Source: Peptococcus niger (lineage in GTDB: Bacteria; Bacillota; Peptococcia; Peptococcales; Peptococcaceae). Taken from it: a stretch of 64,000 nt of DNA. Shown piece after piece: positions 16,727-24,874 of the stretch (position 1 is the first letter of the stretch; every line of letters begins with the position of its first letter). The position numbers and the translations under genes are program-made. The notes under the pieces are model-generated. The model was not told the DNA's origin and did not search any database. It was given only the letters and a program-made list of their open reading frames with translations. The stretch is taken from contig NZ_FNAF01000002.1 in NCBI RefSeq assembly GCF_900101835.1, forward strand, positions 1 to 64,000. Direction: 5' to 3'.

Positions 16727-18211
16727 GTGCAAAAAAGAGTAAACTGGCCCATAACAGCAATGTTGACCTTGGTCTTGCTTTTGGTGCCACAGCTTGCAAT
16801 GGCAGCGGAAATGGAGCCGCTGGGCGAACGCTTGCCCGTATGGAGCATCGTTCCCTTTGTCGGGATGTTGCTGTCTATTGCAATTGTTCCTCTGATCAAT
16901 GGAGAATGGTGGGAAAACAACCAAGGTAAAGCGGCTATTTTCTGGTCGCTGGTTTTCCTGATCCCCTTTACGATTTTTTACGGCATGGGGGAAACGGTAT
17001 TTGAATTATTCCATTCTATTTTATTGGACTATGTCCCCTTTATCATCCTCTTGTTTGGCTTGTTCTGTGCCACAGGGGGGATTGTCCTGCGCGGGAAATT
17101 GCGCGGAACACCTAAGGTAAACGTTATTTTCTTGGCCATTGGGACCCTGATTGCCTCCTGGATCGGCACGACCGGTGCCGCCATGGTGCTGATTCGTCCC
17201 TTGATTCGGGCCAACAAATGGCGTGTCCGCAAGAAACATACCATTATATTCTTCATCTTCCTGGTCTGTAACATCGGCGGTGCCTTAACGCCGGTCGGTG
17301 ACCCGCCGCTCTTCATGGGCTTTTTGCGCGGGGTGCCCTTCTTCTGGACCACCAAGCACCTGCTCCTGCCTTACTTGATGAACTCTGCTATTCTCTTGGT
17401 GGTCTACTATTTCTTAGACCGCCGGGCCTACAAAAAGGATATGGAAGAGCTTGACGGTAAAATTCCTGATGACGGTGAAGAAGGCAAACTGCGGGTGGAA
17501 GGCGCTCGCAACTTCATCTTCCTGGGCATGATCGTCTTGGCCGTTATTCTCTCCGGCGTGCTCACCAAGCTGCCCCTCTTTGCCGACCAGGCTACCGGTG
17601 AAGCCTACGGGCTGAAACTGTATGAATACGGTGGCGAAGTGGTCATTTGGAGTTATTTGAGCATCATGCGCGATGTGATTATCCTTGTGGCAGCTTATCT
17701 GGCCATGAAGTTCTCCACCAAGGAAGCGCGGGCCTTTAACGATTTCAGCTGGGCGCCGATTGCCGAAGTGGCCAAGCTCTTTGCAGGGATCTTCATTACG
17801 ATGATTCCGGCGCTGGCCATCTTAGGGGCCAAGGGGGCTTCCCTGGGCCTGGCACACCCGGCCCAGTTCTTCTGGGGCTCCGGGGTGCTGTCCTCCTTCC
17901 TGGACAATACGCCGACCTACGTGGTCTTCTTTACCACGGCAGCCTCCCTGCACGCCCATGATGTGCCCGGCGTGATGACCAATCTGGGGCTGATGCCTGA
18001 GCATATCCTCATGGCCATCTCCTGTGGGTCCGTCTTCATGGGGGCCAATACCTACATTGGGAATGCGCCGAACTTTATGGTGCGCTCCATTGCGGAAAAC
18101 AGCGATATTAAGATGCCCTCCTTCTTTGGTTACATGGGCTGGGCGCTGGTCTTCCTGATTCCGCTCTTTATTATCAATACCTTGGTATTTTTCCTGCCGT
18201 ACGCGGCTTAG
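16727..18211 (+). CDS. nhaD: NhaD-type sodium:proton antiporter
   Basis: Polytopic ion-transporter-superfamily antiporter expected to export sodium in exchange for protons. After a signal-like first helix, about a dozen membrane segments follow. Family signatures are GTTGAAMVLIRPLIRAN, the CNIGGALTPVGDPPLFMGFL loop and, in the second half, FLDNTPTYVVFF and GANTYIGNAPNFMV. These pairs of conserved Asp/Asn/Pro loops are typical of NhaD. The GTG at 16727 is preferred since GAAAGGAT sits eight bases before it; a longer frame opens at 16628 without a ribosome site. It is a single-gene unit; arsenite permeases are distant relatives but fit less well. Confidence 0.85.
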   Translation: MQKRVNWPITAMLTLVLLLVPQLAMAAEMEPLGERLPVWSIVPFVGMLLSIAIVPLINGEWWENNQGKAAIFWSLVFLIPFTIFYGMGETVFELFHSILLDYVPFIILLFGLFCATGGIVLRGKLRGTPKVNVIFLAIGTLIASWIGTTGAAMVLIRPLIRANKWRVRKKHTIIFFIFLVCNIGGALTPVGDPPLFMGFLRGVPFFWTTKHLLLPYLMNSAILLVVYYFLDRRAYKKDMEELDGKIPDDGEEGKLRVEGARNFIFLGMIVLAVILSGVLTKLPLFADQATGEAYGLKLYEYGGEVVIWSYLSIMRDVIILVAAYLAMKFSTKEARAFNDFSWAPIAEVAKLFAGIFITMIPALAILGAKGASLGLAHPAQFFWGSGVLSSFLDNTPTYVVFFTTAASLHAHDVPGVMTNLGLMPEHILMAISCGSVFMGANTYIGNAPNFMVRSIAENSDIKMPSFFGYMGWALVFLIPLFIINTLVFFLPYAA

Positions 18212-18216
18212 GATGC

Positions 18217-18251
18217 AAGGGGATCCTTCCGTTAAGGAGGGTCCCTTTTTT
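18217..18251 (+). terminator. Terminator of nhaD
   Basis: Imperfect stem GGGGATCCTTCC/GGAGGGTCCC with a GTTA loop, followed by seven Ts. Confidence 0.65.
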
Positions 18252-18254
18252 ATA

Positions 18255-18283
18255 TTGCATGCGCCTGCCGAGAACGGTATGAT
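18255..18283 (+). promoter_or_regulatory. Promoter of the lipoprotein gene
   Basis: TTGCAT and TATGAT lie 17 bp apart, starting right after the nhaD terminator. Confidence 0.65.
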
Positions 18284-18313
18284 AAGGACAGAACAATATG
18301 GGAGGCGACGGGC

Positions 18314-18880
18314 TTGAAAAAAATCATAAGACAACTTATCCTTGTAACTCTATTGGCCGTCACAGCATTGGCCTTTACCGCTTGTGACAAGGAGGCTGAC
18401 GGGCCCTTGGACAAGGCCGGCAGCGGAGAACCCCTGCAAGTTGGCGACCGGGTTGATACGGAAGCGGCCTTAGAGGCCAACCGGCTGATGACCGGTGACG
18501 GCCTGACCCAGCGCGGGCATAAGGTCTTCTTAGACGGGGTCCCCCTTTCGGTGCGGGAAAAAGATTTGGCGCGGGCCTTGCCGGATAAGACTTACTTGCG
18601 CTTGGCAGCCAAGTACGATGCCTTTCCGTCTGAAGCGGACCTTAAGGAGACCCTGGGCATTTTACCGGACAAGGCAGGCGACGCCGATGTTGCAGCTGCT
18701 GTGATCAGCGCCAACGGTCAGTTGAAAACCTTGCTGGAAGATAAGGTCAAGGACGCCTGGCTGGCCAATGATACCCTGGTCGGCCAGGTCATCGGCCGCA
18801 ACCGCAGCGAAGGCGATTGGGAGGCCTTTATTGAGAAAGAACGGGACAAGGACAAAACCGAATTAATCCTGCGCCGTTAA
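18314..18880 (+). CDS. Putative lipoprotein of unknown function
   Basis: Predicted exported lipoprotein, 188 residues. It starts with TTG behind GGGAGG, has a Lys-Lys-Arg N-region and a hydrophobic stretch, and a lipobox-like LAFTAC with the lipidated Cys at residue 24. The mature part is charged and mostly helical, with no motif I recognise; its helical, Lys/Asp-rich character (for example LKETLGILPDKAGDADV) recalls the N-terminal region of secreted foldases, but no isomerase domain follows. It has its own promoter and terminator, so neighbours give no clue to function. Confidence 0.7.
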   Translation: MKKIIRQLILVTLLAVTALAFTACDKEADGPLDKAGSGEPLQVGDRVDTEAALEANRLMTGDGLTQRGHKVFLDGVPLSVREKDLARALPDKTYLRLAAKYDAFPSEADLKETLGILPDKAGDADVAAAVISANGQLKTLLEDKVKDAWLANDTLVGQVIGRNRSEGDWEAFIEKERDKDKTELILRR

Positions 18881-18892
18881 GGCAGGGAAGAG

Positions 18893-18936
18893 AAGTCTTC
18901 CGGCCCTTATAGAAAGGGGCCCGGGGGCTTTTTTTC
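18893..18936 (+). terminator. Terminator of the lipoprotein gene
   Basis: AAGTCTTCCGGCCC pairs imperfectly with GGGGCCCGGGGGCTT, followed by seven Ts. Confidence 0.7.
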
Positions 18937-18978
18937 GGCCAAATTTCTACAAAAAAGACTTATTTTAAGCGCCTTGTC

Positions 18979-19007
18979 TTGAGGAAAAAGGCTCGGACTG
19001 CTACACT
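18979..19007 (+). promoter_or_regulatory. Extended -10 promoter of the aldehyde dehydrogenase gene
   Basis: TTGAGG and TACACT at 17 bp, with TG one base before the -10 (TGCTACACT). Confidence 0.6.
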
Positions 19008-19055
19008 ACAGGGTAGAAAAGATGATACTTCGGCACCTTTGAAAAGGAGACGCTT

Positions 19056-20462
19056 ATGGACTTTAACAAACTTTACATTAACGGCCAATGGCAGGACGGC
19101 GACTCAGGCCGGACCATCGCCGTTGAAAACCCCTGGACCCTAGAGACCCTGGCAGAGGTTCCCCGCGGCAACGGCACCGATGTGGACCGGGCCGTGGCCG
19201 CCGCCAAGGCCGCCTTCCCCGCCTGGTCAGCCAAGACCCCGCAGGAACGGGCAGACATCATCGCCGCCGGCCTGGAAAAATTCAAGGCCTATCGGGATAC
19301 CTTAATTGACCTGGAAATTGATGAGCTGGGCCAGCCGCGGGCTTGGACGACCAAGATGCACGTGGACCGGAATTTCAACCGGATCGAAAGCTTTTTGACC
19401 ATCGCTCGGACCTACCGGACGGAAGAAACATTAGACCATGGCATCGTCGTGCGGGAGCCAATCGGCGTGGTTGCCCTCTTGACTCCGTGGAACTATCCCC
19501 TGGGGCAAGTGGTGCAGAAAGTTACCCCGGCCCTCCTGGCCGGCAATACCGCCGTTTTAAAACCCAGTCAGACCACCCCCCTGTCGGCTTATTATATGGT
19601 GCAGGCCTTTGCCGATGCCGGGCTTCCTGCCGGCGTTTTGAACCTGGTCACCGGTGCCGGCGGCGAAGTGGGGGACGCCCTGACCAGCCATCCGGATGTG
19701 CGCCTGGTCAGCTTTACCGGGTCTACCGCAAGTGGCCGGCAGGTGGGACGTGACAGCCTGTCCACCATCAAAAAAATCGCCTTGGAGCTGGGCGGCAAAA
19801 GCCCTCTGGTTGTTCTCCCGGGTGCCGATTATGCCGACGCCGTTAAAATCGTCGCCGGTTCCTGCTTTGCCAACAGTGGACAAACCTGCATCGCCTACAC
19901 CCGCCTTGTGGTGCCGGAAGCAGATAAGGATAAGGCCCTTGCTGCCCTGAAGGAAGAAGCTAAAAATTGGCGCGCCGGCGATCCCCGGGACCCGGAAAGC
20001 ACCCTCGGGCCCATCGTGAACGCCAAGCAATATGCTAAAGTTTGCGACCACATCGCCATCGCCCTGGCTGACGGCGGGCAAATGGTCATCGGGCAAGTGC
20101 CGGATAAAAAGGCTGAAAAACGCCTGGTCCAGCCCATCGTCTTTACAGACCTGCCGGCCCAGGCCAAAGCCGTCCGCGAAGAAATCTTCGGGCCGGTGCT
20201 GGTGGTGCAGACCTATCGGGACCTGGAAGAGGCCGTTAAAATTGCCAACGACACCCCCTACGGCTTGGCTGCCGGTGTTGTCGGACCAGAAGAGGCGGCC
20301 GTCGCCGTTGCCCGCCGTTTGGACGCCGGTCAAGTGACCGTCAATTTTGGTGCCCGCGATATTTTTGCCCCCTTCGGTGGATACAAGGAAAGCGGCCTGG
20401 GCCGCGAAGGTGGCGTGATGGGCTACGAAGAATACTTGGAAGTCAAGGCCCTTTTCTATTAA
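19056..20462 (+). CDS. NAD(P)-dependent aldehyde dehydrogenase
   Basis: Soluble aldehyde dehydrogenase of 468 residues oxidising an unknown aldehyde to its acid. The nucleophile is Cys278 in NSGQTC and the general base Glu lies in ALELGGKSP (about 247). The cofactor region is TPWNYPLG with KPSQTTPLSA and FTGST, and the C-terminal EEIFGPVL and PFGGYKESGLGREGG motifs are complete, so it appears fully active. AAAGGAG precedes the ATG. It is a single-gene transcript with its own promoter and a terminator, upstream of the T-box operon that begins with an alcohol dehydrogenase; a shared pathway is conceivable but not shown. Confidence 0.9.
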   Translation: MDFNKLYINGQWQDGDSGRTIAVENPWTLETLAEVPRGNGTDVDRAVAAAKAAFPAWSAKTPQERADIIAAGLEKFKAYRDTLIDLEIDELGQPRAWTTKMHVDRNFNRIESFLTIARTYRTEETLDHGIVVREPIGVVALLTPWNYPLGQVVQKVTPALLAGNTAVLKPSQTTPLSAYYMVQAFADAGLPAGVLNLVTGAGGEVGDALTSHPDVRLVSFTGSTASGRQVGRDSLSTIKKIALELGGKSPLVVLPGADYADAVKIVAGSCFANSGQTCIAYTRLVVPEADKDKALAALKEEAKNWRAGDPRDPESTLGPIVNAKQYAKVCDHIAIALADGGQMVIGQVPDKKAEKRLVQPIVFTDLPAQAKAVREEIFGPVLVVQTYRDLEEAVKIANDTPYGLAAGVVGPEEAAVAVARRLDAGQVTVNFGARDIFAPFGGYKESGLGREGGVMGYEEYLEVKALFY

Positions 20463-20482
20463 GCAAAAGCTAAGTTAGACCT

Positions 20483-20515
20483 ATCCCCTCAGTCCCTTGG
20501 ACTGAGGGGATTTCT
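20483..20515 (+). terminator. Terminator of the aldehyde dehydrogenase gene
   Basis: A perfect 13-bp stem (ATCCCCTCAGTCC) with a 3-nt loop; the T tail is short. Confidence 0.7.
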
Positions 20516-20517
20516 AT

Positions 20518-20591
20518 GGCTGGAGGCAAGCAGGGGCTGGCCTGCTTGGATGGTTTGCAGGCAAACCATTGCAGGGCCGGTGTGTCCAGCC
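20518..20591. other. Three-way-junction element of unknown function
   Basis: An outer 7-bp stem (GGCTGGA with TCCAGCC) encloses two hairpins: CAAGCAGG/CCTGCTTG with a 6-nt loop, and TGGTTTGC/GCAAACCA with almost no loop. Each arm is perfectly complementary. It sits between a terminator and the T-box promoter, outside any gene. It might be a structured RNA, a repeat-type element or a DNA-level signal. I do not recognise a family. Confidence 0.45.
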
Positions 20592-20629
20592 CGCCTTTTG
20601 CCGGTAGAAAAATTATTTTGGCCAGAGCC

Positions 20630-20658
20630 TTGACAAGCTGGGTGCTTGTCGCTAGAAT
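20630..20658 (+). promoter_or_regulatory. Promoter of the T-box operon
   Basis: Perfect TTGACA and TAGAAT at 17 bp. Confidence 0.8.
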
Positions 20659-20664
20659 GAATTT

Positions 20665-20938
20665 ATATTGATGAACATAAACCGATGATCAAGAAGAGTA
20701 ACCGATAACCGAGCTTTCAGAGAGTTGCCGGCGGTGGGATGGCAGCAGTGACGGAATCGTGTGAATGGGCTTGTGAGGGTGGCGGCAAAATAAGAGTAGT
20801 CGCTGACGGAGTGTCCACCGTTATCAGGGACAGGCATATGATGGTATGCTGAATGAGGGGGTCATTTTGACCAAGCCGGGTGGTACCGCAGAAGCGTTCG
20901 CTTTTGTCCCAGTGGGGGACAGGGGCGTATTTTTTTTG
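20665..20938 (+). promoter_or_regulatory. T-box leader, predicted tryptophan specificity
   Basis: Transcription-antitermination leader that senses uncharged tRNA. The T-box sequence GGTGGTACCGC ends at 20889. Stem I is seen as TTGCCG (20725-20730) with CGGCAA (20783-20788). The specifier loop reads GAATGG, giving the Trp codon TGG at 20766-20768. The competing terminator is the hairpin around CTTTTGTCCC/GGGGACAGGGG (20900-20926) followed by eight Ts. Expression should rise when tRNA-Trp is uncharged. TrpXYZ-type genes downstream agree with this reading. Confidence 0.85.
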
Positions 20939-20966
20939 CGGTCATTTGGTGAAAGGATGGATAATC

Positions 20967-22076
20967 ATGCATGAACAGGTGACATTTTCAAATTACAGCA
21001 TCGGTAGCGGGGTGTATGAGGATGTGGTCCGCATTTGCGCTCCCTACGGCAAACGGATTGCCCTGGTTGTGGGGGACCACGGGTTCCCGGCCTTGGAAGA
21101 CAAGCTGGTGCCGGCCCTGGCAGAGGCTGGTTTTATCACTGAGGCGCCGCTGCATTACGGTGGCGTGGCTTCCTATGAAAACGTTCAGCGGCTGGAGGCC
21201 CTGCCGACGGTCCGAGACGCGGATATGATTTTCGGCATCGGTGGCGGCCATGTGCTGGACACGGCGAAGTGTCTGGCGGATCGGGTGAACAAGCCGGTCT
21301 TTACCTTTCCCACCATTGGGTCCAATTGTGCGGCGGCCACGTCGGTGTCCATTATGTACAGGCCGGACGGCAGCGTGGTGGGGCCGGATTTTTTGCAGGA
21401 AGCGCCACGGCATGTTTTTATTGATGAGGAGGTCCTCTTGGCGGCCCCGTCGATTTACCTCTATGCCGGCATCGGCGATACCTACGCCAAGTACTATGAA
21501 GTGACGCTGAATTGTCGGGATGTCCATCTGGATTACCCCCTGGCCCTAGGCGAACACATCAGCGGCGCCTGCGCCTCAGCCATGCAAGCCCATGCGGTAG
21601 GTGCCATGCAGGCAGTAAAGGCCGGCCGGCTGAACGATGATTTTCGCCAAACGGTTTTGACCATCATCATCACCACGGCGATGGTGTCTATTTTGGTGAC
21701 CCTGGACCACAGCCCGGATTACAATTCCGGCTTGGCCCACGCCATCTACTATGCTCTTACAGGGGTGGCGGGCTTTGACCATGAGGCGCACCCCCACGGC
21801 GAGGTGGTGGGCTTCGGGGTGACGGTGGCCTTACTGGTGGACCGATGGCGACAGGCCTTTACAGAGGTAATGACCTTAAACAAGGCCCTTGGCTATCCGA
21901 TGGTCCCGGAAGACCTGGGCTTATCCATGGCGGATATGCGCCGCATTTATCCGGCCATCTTAGAGGCCGCGGACGTTCGCCATTATCCCTACGAGATTAC
22001 AGAAGACATGCTTGATGATGCTTTTACTGCCCTTTATACTTATGAGAAAGAGGAGACAACCCATGACCATTTTTAA
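20967..22076 (+). CDS. Iron-containing alcohol dehydrogenase, GldA-like
   Basis: Metal-dependent NAD(P)-linked dehydrogenase of the glycerol dehydrogenase-like branch of the iron-ADH superfamily, 369 residues. The dinucleotide motif is FGIGGGHVLDTAK (about 91-103). Metal ligands are placed as Asp in GIGDTYAKYYE (about 171), His in GLAHAIYYALTG and His in AHPHGEVVGFG, so it looks active. The ATG at 20967 follows GAAAGGA; earlier in-frame starts lie inside the T-box terminator. It is the first gene under the Trp T-box and overlaps trpX by 14 bp. The substrate is unknown; a link to tryptophan-derived aldehydes is speculation. Confidence 0.85.
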   Translation: MHEQVTFSNYSIGSGVYEDVVRICAPYGKRIALVVGDHGFPALEDKLVPALAEAGFITEAPLHYGGVASYENVQRLEALPTVRDADMIFGIGGGHVLDTAKCLADRVNKPVFTFPTIGSNCAAATSVSIMYRPDGSVVGPDFLQEAPRHVFIDEEVLLAAPSIYLYAGIGDTYAKYYEVTLNCRDVHLDYPLALGEHISGACASAMQAHAVGAMQAVKAGRLNDDFRQTVLTIIITTAMVSILVTLDHSPDYNSGLAHAIYYALTGVAGFDHEAHPHGEVVGFGVTVALLVDRWRQAFTEVMTLNKALGYPMVPEDLGLSMADMRRIYPAILEAADVRHYPYEITEDMLDDAFTALYTYEKEETTHDHF

Positions 22077-23058
22077 AAAATTAACTGCTGTTGCAGCCCT
22101 CCTGGCCCTGACCCTGTCGCTGACCGCCTGCGGTGTCGATGCGTCCTCATCTGCTACCCCGGCCAGGGATAAGACCTACAAGATCGGGATTATTCAACTG
22201 GTGGAAAACGGAGCCTTTGAGGACATGAAAAAAGGCTTCAAGGCCGAAATGGAAAAAGAATACGGCGCCGGCAAGGTGGAATTTGTTGAAAAGAGCGCCC
22301 AAGGGGACGCTTCCAATATGAACACCATCGCCCAGGAAATGGCCGGTGGCGGGTATGACCTGGTTGCAACCATTGCAACCCCGGCCAGCCAAGCCTTCGT
22401 CAACCAAAAGTCCGACACGCCCCAGGTCTTTATCGCCGTGTCCCAGCCGGTTAAAGCCGGGCTTTTGAGCGATATGAAAAAACCAGATAAAAACGCGACC
22501 GGGACCCAAAACCCCATTCCTGTTGAGGGGATTTTCAACTTAGCCAAGGAATTAAAACCGGACATTAAGACCGTAGGTATCTTGTACAGCGCCAATGAAG
22601 TCAACTCCAATGCAACGGCGAAAGACGCCAAGGCTCAGTTGGAGAAAATGGGCTTAAAAGCCGTTGAACGCACCGTGTCCAATTCCAGTGAAGTTAAGCA
22701 AACCGCCGACTCTCTCGCCGCTGAAACAGATGCCATCTTCGTTCCGAACGACAGCCTGATTCAAGACGCCATCGCCCTGGTGGTGGATGCGGCCAATGCG
22801 CATAAGATTCCCATCTTAGGCAGCTCCAAGGTTATGGTGGACGGGGGCGCCCTCTTGTCTGTGGCCATTGACGATGTGGACACCGGGGCCCAAAGCGCCC
22901 GCCTGGCCATTGAGGTCTTGAACGGAAAGGCCGTTGCCGATGTTCCGGCCATTGCCATTAACGGGGATATGGTGGACGTCAACATGGCCGCTGCAGAAAA
23001 ACTGGGCATTACCATCCCGCAGGCCATTCAGGATAAAGCCCACAGTGTCGTGAAGTAG
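22063..23058 (+). CDS. trpX: ABC transporter substrate-binding lipoprotein, TrpX-type
   Basis: Extracellular lipid-anchored binding protein of the ABC_sub_bind family, 331 residues. Signal sequence MTIFKKLTAVAALLALTL ends in the lipobox SLTAC (Cys23 or so). The mature part has the family pattern YKIGIIQLVENGAFEDM, GGGYDLVATIATPASQA, TVGILYSANEVNSN and IFVPNDSLIQDA. Proteins of this family next to a Trp T-box are the proposed tryptophan importer TrpXYZ. The start lies within the end of the dehydrogenase gene, behind AAAGAGGAG, indicating coupling. Tryptophan as ligand is inferred from the leader, not from binding residues. Confidence 0.87.
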   Translation: MTIFKKLTAVAALLALTLSLTACGVDASSSATPARDKTYKIGIIQLVENGAFEDMKKGFKAEMEKEYGAGKVEFVEKSAQGDASNMNTIAQEMAGGGYDLVATIATPASQAFVNQKSDTPQVFIAVSQPVKAGLLSDMKKPDKNATGTQNPIPVEGIFNLAKELKPDIKTVGILYSANEVNSNATAKDAKAQLEKMGLKAVERTVSNSSEVKQTADSLAAETDAIFVPNDSLIQDAIALVVDAANAHKIPILGSSKVMVDGGALLSVAIDDVDTGAQSARLAIEVLNGKAVADVPAIAINGDMVDVNMAAAEKLGITIPQAIQDKAHSVVK

Positions 23059-23066
23059 GAGGTCAA

Positions 23067-23972
23067 ATGTCGTTACTCATCGGTTCCATTGAGCTGGGCA
23101 TTATTTACAGCCTGCTCGTTCTGGGCATTTACATCAGTTTTCGTATTTTAGACGTGCCGGACTTAACGGCAGACGGCAGTTTCACCTTCGGCATGGCGGT
23201 CATGGCCATGAGTGTGACGGCGGGGCACCCCTATCTAGGGGTCCTGCTCTCACTGGCTGCCGGCAGCCTGGCCGGTTTGGTGACAGCCCTCCTGCAAACC
23301 CAGTTGAAAATCCAGCCCATTTTGGCCGGCATCTTAACCATGACCGGGCTCTACTCCATCAATTTAATGGTCATGCAGGGGACCAGTAATGTGGCCCTCT
23401 TGGACACACCGACCGTCTTTCACGCCTTCAGCGGCTTGCTGGCCCATGAAGTGACCCGGAAGGTCCTTTATTCAGCGGTCATTGTGTTGATTGTGATTGT
23501 ATTCCTGGAAGTCTTCTTTAAGACCAATTGCGGCCTGTGCATTCGCGCCATCGGCGATAATGAGCGGATGGCCCGGGCCTCGTCCATGAATGTGAACATG
23601 TATAAGATCATCGCCTTTATGATTTCCAATGCCCTGATCGGGCTATCCGGCGGGTTGATTGCCTGCGATCAAGGCTTCGCTGACATGAACAGCGGCGTCG
23701 GCATGTTGATCGTCGGCTTGGCGGCGGTCATTATCGGGGAAGCGATCGTCCGCAAAAGGGGCATCCTCTTCGGCTTGATCGGCTGCCTGGTGGGGAGCAT
23801 TGCCTACCGGATTATCTTGGCCGTGGCCATTAAGAGCGACTTTTTCCCGGCCTACGCCATGAAGCTGATTTCCGCCGTCGTGGTGGTCTTGGCGCTGGCC
23901 CTGCCGGCTTGGCAGAATTACCGGGCCAATCAAAAGTTGCGGAAAGGAGACGCCCATGCTGGTACTGAGTGA
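23067..23972 (+). CDS. trpY: ABC transporter permease, TrpY-type
   Basis: Membrane permease of the branched-chain-amino-acid/ribose-like fold (BPD_transp_2), 301 residues with about eight helices. Conserved parts include the N-terminal LGIIYSLLVLGIYISFRILDVPD segment split by the DLTADGSF motif, and the cytoplasmic coupling loop around IGDNERMARASSMNV (about 170-185). A GGAGG site lies 4 bp before the ATG, 8 bp after trpX. The C-terminal end overlaps the ATPase gene by 17 bp. It should form the membrane channel of the predicted tryptophan importer. Confidence 0.88.
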   Translation: MSLLIGSIELGIIYSLLVLGIYISFRILDVPDLTADGSFTFGMAVMAMSVTAGHPYLGVLLSLAAGSLAGLVTALLQTQLKIQPILAGILTMTGLYSINLMVMQGTSNVALLDTPTVFHAFSGLLAHEVTRKVLYSAVIVLIVIVFLEVFFKTNCGLCIRAIGDNERMARASSMNVNMYKIIAFMISNALIGLSGGLIACDQGFADMNSGVGMLIVGLAAVIIGEAIVRKRGILFGLIGCLVGSIAYRIILAVAIKSDFFPAYAMKLISAVVVVLALALPAWQNYRANQKLRKGDAHAGTE

Positions 23973-24711
23973 TTTGCACAAATCCTTCCCCAAGGCCGAC
24001 GGCACAGCCGCCCATGTCTTGCGGGGCCTGAGCCTAACGGTCGACTCCGGTGAGTTCATCACCGTCCTAGGCAACAACGGCGCCGGGAAGTCCACCCTCT
24101 TTAACTTAATCGGTGGCGCCTTGTGGCCCAACCGGGGAAAAATCCTGCTGAACGATCGGGACATAACCTTTTTGCCGGAATACAAGCGGGCCCACTTTAT
24201 CGGTCGCGTTTTTCAAAACCCGCAAATGGGCACCGCCCCGAACTTGACCGTCGCGGAAAACCTGGCCCTGGCCTATGGCCGTCAAAACCGGAAGCTCTTT
24301 AACCGGGCCATCACCAAAGACTTGCGCAAAATTTTTGCGGAAAAATTGGCAGAAGCCGGCATGGGGCTGGAAGATAAGCTGGACAACCGGATGAACGAAT
24401 TGTCCGGCGGCCAGAGCCAGGTGGTGGCTCTGATTATGAGCACCCTGCGCCCGCCCCAGCTCCTCCTCCTGGACGAGCACACCGCCGCCCTGGACCCGCA
24501 GATTGCCCAGGATGTCCTGGCCTTTACCTGCCGGCTGGCAGAACGTGACCGGTTGACCGTCATCATGATCACCCATAATTTGCAGGATGCCCTGGACATT
24601 GGTGACCGGTTGATTATGCTGGACAAGGGCAAAATTGCGCATATCTTTAACCGGGAAGAAAAGGCAGACCTGGCTCCCGATGATTTGCGGAAACTCTACC
24701 ACATTCCCTAA
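23956..24711 (+). CDS. trpZ: ABC transporter ATP-binding protein, TrpZ-type
   Basis: Cytosolic ATPase subunit, 251 residues, energising the TrpXY importer. Walker A is GNNGAGKST (about 36-44), the Q-loop lies in GRVFQNPQMG, the signature is LSGGQSQVV, Walker B is LLLLDEHTAALDP and the switch His is in MITHNLQ. Note the signature reads LSGGQ followed by S-Q, and the Walker B catalytic residue is Glu in LLDEH. All catalytic elements are intact. It is the last gene before a strong terminator. AAAGGAG lies within the preceding gene. Confidence 0.92.
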   Translation: MLVLSDLHKSFPKADGTAAHVLRGLSLTVDSGEFITVLGNNGAGKSTLFNLIGGALWPNRGKILLNDRDITFLPEYKRAHFIGRVFQNPQMGTAPNLTVAENLALAYGRQNRKLFNRAITKDLRKIFAEKLAEAGMGLEDKLDNRMNELSGGQSQVVALIMSTLRPPQLLLLDEHTAALDPQIAQDVLAFTCRLAERDRLTVIMITHNLQDALDIGDRLIMLDKGKIAHIFNREEKADLAPDDLRKLYHIP

Positions 24712-24741
24712 TGCGCGGGTGTGGTCCCATCCCACTCCTAT

Positions 24742-24779
24742 AACCGGAGACCGTTATTGTGACGGCCTCCGGTTTTTTT
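24742..24779 (+). terminator. Terminator of the T-box/trpXYZ operon
   Basis: AACCGGAGACCGT pairs with ACGGCCTCCGGTT, followed by seven Ts. Confidence 0.85.
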
Positions 24780-24812
24780 GTGGGTCATTTTAGGCCCTTG
24801 CTTTAGGGCATG

Positions 24813-24846
24813 AAAAAAGCCACTGCCCCTTGGGCAATGGCTTTAG
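24813..24846 (-). terminator. Terminator of the rnmV-rsmA-mutase operon
   Basis: AAAGCCACTGCCC pairs with GGGCAATGGCTTT (one mismatch); the A run on the + strand gives a T tail on the minus strand. Confidence 0.8.
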
Positions 24847-24874
24847 GTCTTGTCTTGAGATGGGGATGGTCGGG

